Source of the DNA: an uncultured Elusimicrobia bacterium
GTDB taxonomy: Bacteria > Elusimicrobiota > Elusimicrobia > Elusimicrobiales > UBA9959
Length of the DNA: 64,000 nucleotides
Assembly (NCBI GenBank): GCA_903873295.1
Contig: CAIQNV010000156.1
Location: forward strand, 1-64,000
Reading direction: 5' to 3'
This document shows positions 16,224 to 25,671 of this stretch, one piece after another. The translations under genes and the position numbers were made by a program. The notes under the pieces are model-generated. The model searched no databases and had not been told where the DNA came from. It worked only from the letters and a program-made list of their open reading frames with translations. Numbering within the stretch: position 1 is the first letter of the stretch; each line of letters begins with the position of its first letter.

Positions 16224-18851
16224 ATGAATACTATGCTTAAAAAACTCGTGGAATCCATTATCGGCTCAAAAAGCGAGCGCTCGCTCAAGACCGTGCAGCC
16301 GGTGGTCGACCAGATAAACGCGCTCGAAGAGGGAATTTCAAAGCTGTCCGACGAGGAGCTGAAGGCCAAAACCCCCGCGTTCAGGGAAAGGCTCGCCAAA
16401 GGCGAAACGCTCGACGGCCTGCTGCCCGAGGCTTTCGCCTGCGTGCGCGAGGCTTCCAAGCGCGTGCTGAAAATGCGCCATTACGACGTGCAGCTCATCG
16501 GCGGCATAGTGCTGCACCGCGGCAAGATAGCCGAAATGCGCACCGGCGAAGGCAAGACCCTGGTGGCCACGCTGCCCTGCTACCTCAACGCCCTCACCGG
16601 CAAAGGCGTGCACGTGGTCACCGTCAACGACTACCTGGCCAAGCGCGACAGCCAGTGGATGGGTCCCGTCCACGAATTCCTCGGGCTCACCGTCGGCTCC
16701 GTGCAGCACGACATGAAGAACGAGGAGCGCCGCGAGATGTACAACCGCGACATCACCTATATCACCAACAACGAGGTCGGCTTCGACTATCTGCGCGACA
16801 ATATGGTGATGGAGAAGGAAGAGCGCGTGATGCGCCACCGCAACTACGCCGTGGTGGACGAGGTCGACTCGATACTCGTGGACGAGGCCCGCACCCCCCT
16901 CATCATCTCCGGCCCGGCCGAGGAATCCACCGATAAATATTACATCGTCAACCGCGTGATCCCGCTCCTGAACGTGCGCTTCATCACCGAGAAAGAGGAG
17001 ATAGAGGCCAAGCGCGACGGCGTGGACCTGGGCAAGGGCCACGACGCCATCGTGGACGAGAAGAGCCACACCGCCACGCTTACCGAGGAAGGCGTGCACA
17101 AGGCCGAAAAAATACTCGGCGTCGGCAATATCTATGACGACGTGAATTCCGAATGGGCCCACCACCTGACGCAGGGCCTGCGCGCCCACCACCTGTTCCG
17201 CAAGGACGTGGAGTACGTGGTCAAGGAAGGCGAGATCATGATCGTGGACGAGTTCACCGGCCGCCTGATGCCGGGCCGCCGCTGGTCCGACGGCCTCCAC
17301 CAGGCCATCGAGGCCAAGGAAAACCTCCGCATTAAAGAGGAGAATCAGACGCTGGCCACCATCACTTTCCAGAATTACTTCAAGCTTTACAACAAGCTGT
17401 CCGGTATGACCGGCACCGCCATGACCGAGGCCGACGAGTTCTGGGAGATCTACAAGCTGGATGTGGTGGAGATCCCGCCGAACCGGCCCATGGTGCGCAA
17501 GGACTCGCCGGACCGCATCTACCGCACCGAGCGGGAGAAGAACAACGCCATCGTGGCCGAGATAGACGAGCGCTGGCGGAAAGGGCAGCCGATGCTGGTG
17601 GGCACCCGCTCCATAGAAAAATCCGAAAAATTCGCCACCATGCTGCGGACCAAGGGCATCCCGCACCAGGTGCTGAACGCCAAGTACCACGAGATGGAAG
17701 CACAGATCATCGCGCAGGCGGGCCGGAAGGGCCAGGTCACGATAGCCACCAATATGGCCGGCCGCGGTACCGATATCATACTGGGCGGTACGCCGCCCGA
17801 AGAGGGCGAGCATAATTACGTCAACGATGTGGGCGGTCTGCACGTGATGGGCACCGAGCGCCATGAAAGCCGCCGCATAGACAACCAGCTGCGCGGCCGC
17901 TGCGCCCGCCAGGGCGACCCCGGCTCCTCCGTGTTCTATGTTTCTCTCGAGGACGAGCTGATGCGGCTGTTCGGTTCCGAGCGCATCTCGGCCATTATGG
18001 AGAAGCTGGGGATGGAGGAAGGCGAGGTCATAGAATCCTCGCTGGTCAGCCGCCAGATAGAGGGCGCGCAGAAGCGCGTGGAGGGCATGAATTTCGACGC
18101 CCGCAAGCAGCTGCTCGATTACGACAACGTGATGAACAAGCAGCGGCTGGCGATCTACGAGCTGCGCAATATAATTCTCGACGGCATCGGCGTGGCCGAC
18201 CGCGTGAAGCGCATGATCCACGAGGCTTTCGAGGAGCAGCTGGACCTGAACGCCCCGCTGGAGCAGGCCGCGCAGCTGTGGAACCTGGAGGCGCTTAACA
18301 TTTATCTGAAGAAGACGGCCGGCTTCGAAATGGTGTACACGCCGGACGAGGTGCACGGCCTTGTCAGGCCCGTCCTGCAGGACGAGGTGATGAAGCGCGT
18401 GGACGCGGCCTACGCGGCGCGCTTTGCGGATTTCGCGGAGCGCAACGTGGACTTCGCCGAGCTGCAGCGCGTGCTGCTGCTGCAGATAATGGACCATATC
18501 TGGAAGAACCATCTTTTCGAGCTGGACCATCTCAAGAAGGGCGTGGGCCTGCGCGCTTACGGGCAGAAGGACCCGCTGATCGAGTATCAGAAGGAGTCTT
18601 ATTCTCTGTTTGAGACCATGCTGGCCCGCGTGCGCGACCAGATGGTGGAATATGTTTTCCGTATTCAGCTGCCCCCGCGCCCGGTGGCGCGGCCGGTGGC
18701 CGTGGAGGGGGCGCCCGAGGAAACTCAGGCTAGGCCCCAGGCGGAGGCTCCCAAGCCGGTCTCTAAATTCGCCAATCTCAAGGTGGGCCGCAACGATCCC
18801 TGTCCCTGCGGTTCGGGGAAGAAGTATAAGAAGTGCCACGGGGTGGGGTAG
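16224..18851 (+). CDS. secA: preprotein translocase ATPase SecA
   Basis: The 875-residue protein is SecA, the motor that drives Sec-dependent export through SecYEG. It shows the first nucleotide-binding fold ([14 protein letters not shown]), the [19 protein letters not shown] region, the second fold ([14 protein letters not shown]) and a C-terminal zinc SEC-C motif ([14 protein letters not shown]) for SecB or lipid contact. The start is chosen at ATG 16224 (MNTMLKK). TTG at 16215 and ATG at 16233 (MLKKLVES, the commonest family start) are alternatives. None has a clear Shine-Dalgarno; a leader ORF ends 22 bp upstream. Confidence 0.98.
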   Translation: MNTMLKKLVESIIGSKSERSLKTVQPVVDQINALEEGISKLSDEELKAKTPAFRERLAKGETLDGLLPEAFACVREASKRVLKMRHYDVQLIGGIVLHRGKIAEMRTGEGKTLVATLPCYLNALTGKGVHVVTVNDYLAKRDSQWMGPVHEFLGLTVGSVQHDMKNEERREMYNRDITYITNNEVGFDYLRDNMVMEKEERVMRHRNYAVVDEVDSILVDEARTPLIISGPAEESTDKYYIVNRVIPLLNVRFITEKEEIEAKRDGVDLGKGHDAIVDEKSHTATLTEEGVHKAEKILGVGNIYDDVNSEWAHHLTQGLRAHHLFRKDVEYVVKEGEIMIVDEFTGRLMPGRRWSDGLHQAIEAKENLRIKEENQTLATITFQNYFKLYNKLSGMTGTAMTEADEFWEIYKLDVVEIPPNRPMVRKDSPDRIYRTEREKNNAIVAEIDERWRKGQPMLVGTRSIEKSEKFATMLRTKGIPHQVLNAKYHEMEAQIIAQAGRKGQVTIATNMAGRGTDIILGGTPPEEGEHNYVNDVGGLHVMGTERHESRRIDNQLRGRCARQGDPGSSVFYVSLEDELMRLFGSERISAIMEKLGMEEGEVIESSLVSRQIEGAQKRVEGMNFDARKQLLDYDNVMNKQRLAIYELRNIILDGIGVADRVKRMIHEAFEEQLDLNAPLEQAAQLWNLEALNIYLKKTAGFEMVYTPDEVHGLVRPVLQDEVMKRVDAAYAARFADFAERNVDFAELQRVLLLQIMDHIWKNHLFELDHLKKGVGLRAYGQKDPLIEYQKESYSLFETMLARVRDQMVEYVFRIQLPPRPVARPVAVEGAPEETQARPQAEAPKPVSKFANLKVGRNDPCPCGSGKKYKKCHGVG

Positions 18852-18856
18852 GACAG

Positions 18857-18986
18857 GCCTGAAGAGGGAACCGGAACGCAAAAACAGGGTCGGCCACACC
18901 GTGGCCGCCCTTCCCTGCCTCGCCCTCCGCGCTACGCAAGCGTCGGGCTCCGGCGGGGTTTTGCTAACCCGGTTCCCCCTTCAGGC
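18857..18986. repeat. family 1 structured hairpin element, copy 1
   Basis: The outer arms GCCTGAAGAGGGAACCGG (18857-18874) and 18969-18986 pair at 17 of 18 positions. Inside are GCAAAA/TTTTGC (18878-18883 with 18959-18964), a small hairpin GGCCAC-ACC-GTGGCC (18892-18906) and a GCTACGCAAGC loop (18931-18941). The same layout recurs at 39272-39400 and 44566-44692 with different but still complementary stem sequences. It lies between secA and lnt, both rightward, so it would be in the 3' region of the secA transcript. Confidence 0.75.
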
Positions 18987-19025
18987 CGCAGAATTAATCT
19001 AGGGGATTTACGGAAGAATTATAGG

Positions 19026-20531
19026 ATGTTGAAAAAATTTCCTCCTGTGCTTTTGCCGGTTCTTACGGCGCTGCTGCTTATACTGAGTTATCCTAAATTC
19101 AACCAGGGGTGGCTGGCCTGGGTCGCGCTGGCGCCGCTTTCTTTCTACATACTGAGATCCAGGACGTTTAAAGCCGCGGCGGCCGGCGGGGCGGCGTGCG
19201 GTTTTATTTTTTACCTGGGGATACTTTACTGGATCTATCCCACTATGCGCGCCGGGGGGGTGAATCCGGGCGTTTCGGCGCTGGGGCTTGTGCTGCTGAG
19301 CCTGGCGCTTTCTTCCGAGTTCGCTTTGATTTCCGTCTACGGTTTCATGTTCAAGAAGACGGGGGTTAAGGTCTGGCCTTATCTGTTCGCGCTGGGCTGG
19401 CTGCTGCTGGAATACGGCAAGGTTTATCTGAGCTTTAAGGCGGTCTGGTTCCCCTGGTTCATGCTGGGCTATACTCAGTGGAACTGCACGCCGCTTATTC
19501 AGCTCGCCTCGGTCACGGGGGTTTACGGCTTGAGCGCGGCGGTATGTTTCAGCGGGGCGCTGCTGGGCTCGCTTTTCGCGCTGGAGGCGCCGGTATATAA
19601 AAAAATTCTGCGCTTCAGCCCGGCGGCGCTGGTCTTCGCCGGCATCTGGCTGTTCGGGCGGCAGGAGCTTAAGCGGGCCGAGGCCGCCGTGCCGGTGAAA
19701 ACTTTCAGGACCGCGCTGCTGCAGCCCTCCATAGATCTTTACGCCAAGTGGGACGCCGCCGAGGCCGGGAATATAAAGACAAATATCGAAGGCCTGCTGG
19801 CCGGAGCGCGGGGCGCCGACCTGGTGGTGTGGCCGGAGAACGCTCTGCCCTGCTGGATAGACGAGCAGGAGTGTTACGCCTGGCTTAAGGCGGCCGTCTC
19901 TTCCGGGGCCGCCGCCGGCAGCTTTGTCGGCTCGGTTTCAAAAGGCGGCGGGCGGCGCGTCTCCGCTTTTCTGCTGGACGAGAAAGGGAACATCACTGCC
20001 TCCTATGACAAGCGCCAGCTGGTGCCGTTCGGAGAGTATGTGCCGTTCAGGGAGTTCCTCGGTAAATACATCCGGCCGGTGGCCGCGCTCGGGGAGTTCG
20101 TTCCCGGGGAGGAAGAGCAGAAGCTGCCGGAGTTTAAAGAAACTAAAATAGGGACCGCCATCTGCTACGAATCCGTCTTTCCATATCTCTTTGCCGGAGA
20201 CACCCGCGGCGGGGCCGGGGTTTTCGTCAACATCACCAACGACGGCTGGTACCTGGATACGGCGGCGCCCTACCAGCATTTCATCGCCAATATTTTCAGG
20301 GCGGTAGAGAACAGGCGCACGGTCGCGCGCGCCGCCAACAACGGCATTTCCGCGGTGATAGACCCCTGGGGCAGGGTGCTGGCAAGAACCGCGCTCAACG
20401 AGCGGACGGTCCTTTCGGCGGCGGCGCCGGTCTACGCGGAGCAGGCCGCCTTCCCGTTTTCCGGCGACTGGCCGGCCTGGGCGGCCCTCCTTATAATTTC
20501 GGCCTTCCTGCTGGCCCTGATCTTCATCTGA
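19026..20531 (+). CDS. lnt: apolipoprotein N-acyltransferase
   Basis: The 501-residue protein has an N-terminal block of membrane helices (about residues 7-215) followed by a periplasmic nitrilase domain. The catalytic residues are in place: Glu in VVWPENALP, Lys in YDKRQLVPFGEYVPF and Cys in AICYESVFP. NITNDGWY and RAVENRRTVARAANNG are family hallmarks. Lnt adds the third acyl chain to lipoproteins in the inner membrane, a step typical of diderm bacteria. Its stop overlaps the next start by 1 base (TGATG). Confidence 0.96.
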   Translation: MLKKFPPVLLPVLTALLLILSYPKFNQGWLAWVALAPLSFYILRSRTFKAAAAGGAACGFIFYLGILYWIYPTMRAGGVNPGVSALGLVLLSLALSSEFALISVYGFMFKKTGVKVWPYLFALGWLLLEYGKVYLSFKAVWFPWFMLGYTQWNCTPLIQLASVTGVYGLSAAVCFSGALLGSLFALEAPVYKKILRFSPAALVFAGIWLFGRQELKRAEAAVPVKTFRTALLQPSIDLYAKWDAAEAGNIKTNIEGLLAGARGADLVVWPENALPCWIDEQECYAWLKAAVSSGAAAGSFVGSVSKGGGRRVSAFLLDEKGNITASYDKRQLVPFGEYVPFREFLGKYIRPVAALGEFVPGEEEQKLPEFKETKIGTAICYESVFPYLFAGDTRGGAGVFVNITNDGWYLDTAAPYQHFIANIFRAVENRRTVARAANNGISAVIDPWGRVLARTALNERTVLSAAAPVYAEQAAFPFSGDWPAWAALLIISAFLLALIFI

Positions 20532-21424
20532 TGAAAATAGTTTTTTCTAAATACTACACGGCGAGGACGCCGGGACACGTTTTCAGGTCGGACAAATTCG
20601 AGGCCGCGCTGGAGCTGCTTTTGAAAGAGGGAGCGGTCTTAAAAAAAGACATACTCTCGCCGGCGGCCCCGTCTAAGGCGGACTTGCTGCTGGCGCACAG
20701 CCCGGTCTGGGCCGATAAAAACCTGAGGTTTAAATTCAGCGCGGAGGACGGGGCCCGGGCCGAATTGCGGATAACCCGCGGCGTGGCGCGGGCGCATTTA
20801 ATGAACGTCGGCGGCACTATCCTGGCGGCGCGCCTGGCGCTTGAGAGCGGCATAGGCATAAACTGCGGCGGCGGCGCCCATCACGCGTTCGGTGACCACG
20901 GCGAGGGTTTCTGCCTTTTGAACGATATCGCCGTCGCGGTGAAAAAACTTTTTAAAGAGCGGCTTATCAAGCGCGCTTTGGTGATAGACCTGGACGCCCA
21001 CCAGGGGAACGGCACCGCCTCCATCTTCAGGGGCGACAGGCGGGTTTTCACCTTCTCGATGCACGGGGCGGAGCTCTACCCGGTGAAGAAAGAAAAAAGT
21101 TCGCTCGATATAGAGCTGCGTCCCGGCACCGGGGATGCGGCCTATCTGGCCGCGCTCGGGCGCGAGCTGCCCCGCGCTCTGGACGGCTTCAGGCCCGATT
21201 TCGCCGTGTATGTCGCCGGGGCCGACGTCTACCGGCGCGACCTGCTGGGCGGGCTGGGGCTTACGATGGGCGGCATCAGGAGGCGCGACGCTTTAGTTTT
21301 CGGCGCCTGCCGCGCCCGCCGCGTGCCGGCGGCGCTGGTGCTGAGCGGCGGCTACGCTAAAAAATTTTCCGAGACCGTCCGCATCCACGCGAACACCATA
21401 AAAGAAGCCCTGCGCTTCGCTTAA
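20531..21424 (+). CDS. histone deacetylase-superfamily (HDAC-like) deacetylase
   Basis: The 297-residue protein has the zinc deacetylase core: GGGAHHAFGDHGEGFCLLND with the charge-relay His pair, DLDAHQGNG with the Asp/His zinc ligands, and YVAGADVYRRDLLGGLGLT with the third ligand. It belongs to the compact bacterial arm related to class IV HDACs and acetoin-utilisation proteins. Substrates may be acetyl-lysine proteins or small acetylated molecules. It is translationally coupled to lnt (TGATG), which hints at shared expression but not function. Confidence 0.9.
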   Translation: MKIVFSKYYTARTPGHVFRSDKFEAALELLLKEGAVLKKDILSPAAPSKADLLLAHSPVWADKNLRFKFSAEDGARAELRITRGVARAHLMNVGGTILAARLALESGIGINCGGGAHHAFGDHGEGFCLLNDIAVAVKKLFKERLIKRALVIDLDAHQGNGTASIFRGDRRVFTFSMHGAELYPVKKEKSSLDIELRPGTGDAAYLAALGRELPRALDGFRPDFAVYVAGADVYRRDLLGGLGLTMGGIRRRDALVFGACRARRVPAALVLSGGYAKKFSETVRIHANTIKEALRFA

Positions 21425-21433
21425 CGGGCTTTT

Positions 21434-21618
21434 GGGTTTAGCCCGGTGACAAGGCCGGTCATGGGGTTGCCCATTCCGCCGCGCAGGAACCGTTGCGCGG
21501 TTCCCCCCGAAGCGGGGCCCCCCTCCCCAAAGCGGCTCCAGGGCAACCCCATGCCCGGCCCGCGGCTGTTTTACCTCCGGCTAGCGCAGTTTTATATCCA
21601 ACTACCGGGTATTTACCC
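21434..21618. repeat. family 2 structured hairpin element, copy A
   Basis: A long stem pairs GGCCGGTCATGGGGTTGCCC (21453-21472) with 21541-21560 at 19 of 20 positions. It encloses GGAACC/GGTTCC and CCCCG/CGGGG hairpins. Outer imperfect inverted ends are GGGTTTAGCCCGGT (21434-21447) and ACCGGGTATTTACCC (21604-21618). A closely similar copy is at 56561-56743 and a diverged inverted copy at 44731-44854. It fills most of the 362-bp gap between the HDAC-like gene and the YkgJ-PAS gene; no other gene is seen there. Confidence 0.75.
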
Positions 21619-21786
21619 ACGGGGAGCCAGATAGTTTGAAATCAATTACAAATTAAGCGGCCGCGCTTTGGGCTGCGAGGTATGCTTTGCGGGCTAAGGT
21701 TTTTGCGGGAAACAGCGGATATCTTTAATAGATAATGCCGCGCTTTGCCGCGGCCGGAAAATTGCGGTTTGGAATGGGGGGATATA

Positions 21787-23562
21787 ATGTCTAAGAGAAA
21801 TAGAAAGAAGCATGAGGAACTCAGAGTGAGCGCGCCCGCCGGGCTGCCGCCCGCCGCGCGCGAAGGCGGGGGGGGGCTTTCTCTGGCGGATCTGGAGGCT
21901 TATAATAATCTCGAGGCTACGCAGCGGGCGGAAGGCCTTAAGCGCCTGGGCATCTTCGAGGAGGACCCCGCGATACTCGGCATCCTCACCAAAAGCCATT
22001 TTGTGATCCCGGGAAAGACGCGCTTTGAGTGCCAGCGCTGCGGCGAGTGCTGCCGGTACGCGCGCAAGGTGGGGCAGCTCACCTATGAACCCTGTCTTTT
22101 CCTGACCGGGGAGAACACCTGCGCCAAGCACGACGAGAGGTACCTGGTCTGCAAATGGTTCCCCTACTGGATCTACAACAGCCCCCGCTTCGGGCCTATG
22201 CTGACCGTAAAGCCCTACTGCACCGGCTTCGGCAAAGGCGCGCTGGTCGACTGCCGCGAGACGATAGAGCGGATAGCCGGGCTGGCCTCCGAGGAAAAGA
22301 GAGACGATGACGGCGCTTTTGTGATACACGAGGTGCTGTTCGTGCCGGGGCGCTGGGACTGGGCCTTCCCCTCCAAAGACAATGTGGACGCGCTGATGAG
22401 CTATATCATGCGGGAGCGGCTGCGCTCCACCGCGGGCCGGCCCGCGCCGCTGTCGGTAGAGAAAAAAGACGAGGTGCACTACGCCCACCACTATACCTCA
22501 GGGCTCCTGGGAAGCATCAACTCCCCGCTTATCACCGTAAACGAGGACGGCGTAGTGACCGATGCCAACGAGGCGGCCGCCGGGCTCTTCAAGCGGGACC
22601 GCGCCGCGCTGATAGGCAGGCCGTTCTCCTCGTTCTTTGTTAACCATGACCGGGTGGCCGCCAGCCTTACGTCCTGCCTCTCCCACGGCAAGGAGACGGC
22701 CTCTCCCCAGAGGCTGCGGCTCCCGGACGAGACGACCCTGCCGGTGCTGCTTAACGGTGTGGTGTTCCGCGACCGCAGCGACGGCCTCGTGCACGGCTCG
22801 CTCGTCTGCGTCAGCCCGGTGTCGGCGGCCGTTTTTTCCGACGTCAGCCATTCGCGCACTTACGCCCGCGGCCTGCTGGAGGCCAGCCTGGACGCGCTGA
22901 TGGTGATAGACCACGACGGGGCGATCACGGACGTGAACGAGGAGCTGGTGAAGATCACGGGGCGCAGCCGGGTAAGCCTGACCGGCTCTTTATTCAAAGA
23001 CCTGTTCGCGGACGCGGATAAAGCGCAGCGCGGGGTGGCTGTCACCTTCAGGGACGACAGCGTGCGCGCTTATGAGCTTGATCTGCGCGATATCAACGGG
23101 GAAATTATCCCCGTCTCCTTTAACGCGACGGTTTACCGGGACGCGGAGGGGGTGGCGCAGGGCATTTTTGCGGCCGCCCGCGACATCCGCGAAAGGCGCA
23201 AGCTGATCCAGGACCTGGAGGACGCGAAGAACTACGCCAGGGGCCTGATAGAATGCTGCATGGACCTGATGGTCACCATCAGCCGGGACGGGGTTATCAC
23301 CGACGTTAATAAGGCCGCCTGCGAACTGACGGGCGTGCCGCGCGAAGGGCTTATCGGCGCCGCGTTCAAAGCCTTCTTCGACGAGCCGGAGAAGGCGCGG
23401 CAGGGAGTGGAGCGCACTTTTACCAAAGGGGAGGTGCGCGGGTATGAAATGAACCTGCTGGACGCGCGGCAGCGTAAAATACCGGTATCCTTCAACGCGT
23501 CGCTGTACCGCGATTCCCGCGGCGCCGTACAGGGGGTTTTTGCGGTCGCAAGGGTTAAGTAG
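21787..23562 (+). CDS. YkgJ-type cysteine-cluster protein fused to PAS domains
   Basis: The start is the ATG at 21787, behind a G-rich ribosome site. The 591-residue protein has an N-terminal YkgJ-like metal or Fe-S cluster domain (CQRCGECCRYA, later CLF, CAKH, CKWFPYW; about residues 70-190). Three PAS domains follow (starts near residues 240, 365 and 490, marked by ITVNEDGVVTDAN, MVIDHDGAITDVN and VTISRDGVITDVN). There is no kinase, cyclase or DNA-binding output domain. I infer a redox- or metal-sensing adaptor for the kinases downstream. The last two PAS repeats are similar to each other, suggesting internal duplication. Confidence 0.8.
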   Translation: MSKRNRKKHEELRVSAPAGLPPAAREGGGGLSLADLEAYNNLEATQRAEGLKRLGIFEEDPAILGILTKSHFVIPGKTRFECQRCGECCRYARKVGQLTYEPCLFLTGENTCAKHDERYLVCKWFPYWIYNSPRFGPMLTVKPYCTGFGKGALVDCRETIERIAGLASEEKRDDDGAFVIHEVLFVPGRWDWAFPSKDNVDALMSYIMRERLRSTAGRPAPLSVEKKDEVHYAHHYTSGLLGSINSPLITVNEDGVVTDANEAAAGLFKRDRAALIGRPFSSFFVNHDRVAASLTSCLSHGKETASPQRLRLPDETTLPVLLNGVVFRDRSDGLVHGSLVCVSPVSAAVFSDVSHSRTYARGLLEASLDALMVIDHDGAITDVNEELVKITGRSRVSLTGSLFKDLFADADKAQRGVAVTFRDDSVRAYELDLRDINGEIIPVSFNATVYRDAEGVAQGIFAAARDIRERRKLIQDLEDAKNYARGLIECCMDLMVTISRDGVITDVNKAACELTGVPREGLIGAAFKAFFDEPEKARQGVERTFTKGEVRGYEMNLLDARQRKIPVSFNASLYRDSRGAVQGVFAVARVK

Positions 23563-23681
23563 CGGCGCGCGGAGCCTGGCTTGAGAAAAAAATGAGTATT
23601 TCTTGAGCAAAGGCGGGGGGGAATTCTGCGGATAACCAGTGTGGCAGACCCCGGAGCAAGTCATAAAAGGGTGCTAAAAGA

Positions 23682-25565
23682 ATGAAACTAAACTTTATCA
23701 TAGCTACAGACGCCGCGGAGTATTCAGCCGGGGCGGCGGCGCGCCTGCGCGGCGCGGGGCTGGATTTTTCCTGCTCCACGGCCGCTACCCCGGAGGAGTT
23801 TAAAAGCCTGGCCGCGGCGCCGGCGCCGGACCTGATCATCCTCGATTACGGACTGAAGTCCTGGGACGGGAAAGCGGCCCTTAAGGCGGCGGGGGAAACC
23901 TTTCCCGAGACGCCCTGCGTGGTCATAGCGGAAGGCTGCGGGGAAGAGGAACTGGTCGAATTGTTCAAAGACCGCGCCGCCGGCTATCTTTCAAAAGCTC
24001 CCCTGGAGAAGCTCGTCCAGGCCGTGTCGGGGGCGCTCGCCGCCGGCAAAAGCGTTTCTCCGCGGCTTCCCGCTATGGTCTATTTCTGCGAGGCCGACGA
24101 GAAAGGCGCCTGGTCCGGAGTGGAGGGCGATATAGAGGCGGTTTCCGGCTACAAAAAAGAGGATTTTTCGCGCAACCCGCTGCTTTGGTCGGCTAAAGTA
24201 AATCCCGAAGACCTGAAGATCATTTCTCAGCGGCTGCCGGCCTTGCTGGCCGCCGGGCACTTTGAGTGCGAATACCGCTGGCTCAAAGCCAACGGAGCGT
24301 ACCGCTGGTTCCTGGATAAGCAGAGCCTGGAGGTCAAGCAGGACGGGAAGCCGCTGCGGATAACCGGCGTGCTGGTGGACATCACCGAAACAAAAAAAGC
24401 CGAGAGCAGGCTGAGCAGCGAGAAGAGAATGGAATCGGTGGGCAGGCTGGCCGGCGGGCTGGCGCACGATTTTCACAATTTGCTCAGCTCGGTGCTGGGC
24501 TACAGCACGCTGATGCTGGGCAATATGGGAGCGGAAGATCCGCTGCGCGAGGATCTGAATGAAATTTACAAGGCGGCGGAAAAAGCGGTGGTCCTGACCC
24601 GCCAGCTGCTGGTGTTCAGCAAGAAGCAAGCTTATCAGCCGCAGCTCCTCGATCTCAACTCCGTTTTCTCCGGCATGCAGACGATGATGCGCCAGCTCAT
24701 GCGCGACGATATCAGGGGCGTTTCCGATATGGCGGAGGGGCTCCCGGCTTTAAAAGCGGACCTGGTGCAGCTGGAACAGGTGCTGATAGGGCTGACCATG
24801 AATGTCTGCGATATGATCCCGCCCGGCGGCACGCTTACGGTGAGCACCAGGGCGGCCGACGTGGGCCCGGAGTACTGCAAGGGCGTTCCCGGAGCCGCGC
24901 CCGGCTCCTTTATACAGCTCAGCGTCAGCGGCACGGGCAAGGCCATGGACAGCGAAAGCCTGGAAAGGATCTTCGAGCCCTATGCCCCGGCCTCCGGAGA
25001 GCGGCGGGGAGCCACGCTCGCGCTGCCGGCGATCTACGGCATAGTCAGGCAGCACGGCGGCTGGATCACGGCCAAGAGCGAGCCGGAAGCGGGCACTATT
25101 TTTGAGGTTTATCTGCCGGTGCTGGCGGCGGAGACCGCGCCGGCCGCCGAGGCCGGGCTGGCGCCGGTCGTGCGCAAAATAGGCGGCAACGGCGAGAGGA
25201 TACTGCTGGTGGAAGACGAAGAGGCCCTCCGGAAGTTCGTGGGCAGGGTGCTGCGGGAGAACGGCTATACGGTGTTCGCCGCCGGCAGCGTGAAAGAAAC
25301 CCTGGAGATCTTCCGCAAAGAGAAGGGGAATTTCCACCTGGTCTTCACGGACGTGGTCCTGCCCGACAAGACCGGGGTGCAGCTGGCCGAGGAGCTGCTC
25401 GCGCTTAAGCCCACGCTGAAGATAATTTTCAACAGCGGCTATATAAACGAGAAGTCGCAGTGGCCGGCCATACAGCAGAAAGGGTTGAAATTCCTGCAGA
25501 AGCCCTACACCATACACAATATGCTTACGGCTATTAAGGAAGTAATAAAGCGGCCGGAAGTGTGA
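23682..25565 (+). CDS. hybrid sensor histidine kinase (REC-PAS-HisKA-HATPase-REC), ATP site degenerate
   Basis: The 627-residue protein has an N-terminal receiver-like domain (about 1-125, LIILDYGLKSWDG), a PAS domain (about 130-245), a dimerisation box GGLAHDFHNLL with the phospho-His, an HATPase_c domain (about 345-480) and a C-terminal receiver (about 505-625, VEDEEA, LVFTDVVLPDKTG, KPY). The usual DTGxGM of the ATP lid reads SGTGKAMD, so the key Asp is missing, and the G2 box is RRGATLALPA rather than GTGLGL. Kinase activity may be lost while the receiver still works. The protein may relay phosphate from another kinase. Confidence 0.85.
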   Translation: MKLNFIIATDAAEYSAGAAARLRGAGLDFSCSTAATPEEFKSLAAAPAPDLIILDYGLKSWDGKAALKAAGETFPETPCVVIAEGCGEEELVELFKDRAAGYLSKAPLEKLVQAVSGALAAGKSVSPRLPAMVYFCEADEKGAWSGVEGDIEAVSGYKKEDFSRNPLLWSAKVNPEDLKIISQRLPALLAAGHFECEYRWLKANGAYRWFLDKQSLEVKQDGKPLRITGVLVDITETKKAESRLSSEKRMESVGRLAGGLAHDFHNLLSSVLGYSTLMLGNMGAEDPLREDLNEIYKAAEKAVVLTRQLLVFSKKQAYQPQLLDLNSVFSGMQTMMRQLMRDDIRGVSDMAEGLPALKADLVQLEQVLIGLTMNVCDMIPPGGTLTVSTRAADVGPEYCKGVPGAAPGSFIQLSVSGTGKAMDSESLERIFEPYAPASGERRGATLALPAIYGIVRQHGGWITAKSEPEAGTIFEVYLPVLAAETAPAAEAGLAPVVRKIGGNGERILLVEDEEALRKFVGRVLRENGYTVFAAGSVKETLEIFRKEKGNFHLVFTDVVLPDKTGVQLAEELLALKPTLKIIFNSGYINEKSQWPAIQQKGLKFLQKPYTIHNMLTAIKEVIKRPEV

Positions 25566-25671
25566 GCCGGAGAGCGGGCCGGCTCTTCAGGCGGGCGGAA
25601 GCGGGTAAAGGTATAACGCCGCGCGGCGGATAGTAAAATGGCTGTCCGCGGGCGCCAGCAGAAGGAAAATT

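Noticed and set aside
16338..18899. 853-residue open frame on the minus strand opposite secA
   Set aside because: It lies wholly opposite a secA gene with all motifs intact and its translation is low-complexity His/Val/Leu-rich antisense, common in GC-rich DNA.
21446..21634. 62-residue ORF in family 2 copy A, matched by a 66-residue ORF at 56593-56793
   Set aside because: The peptides are alike only because the repeats are; differences are mostly amino-acid-changing and the hairpin explains the conservation better.
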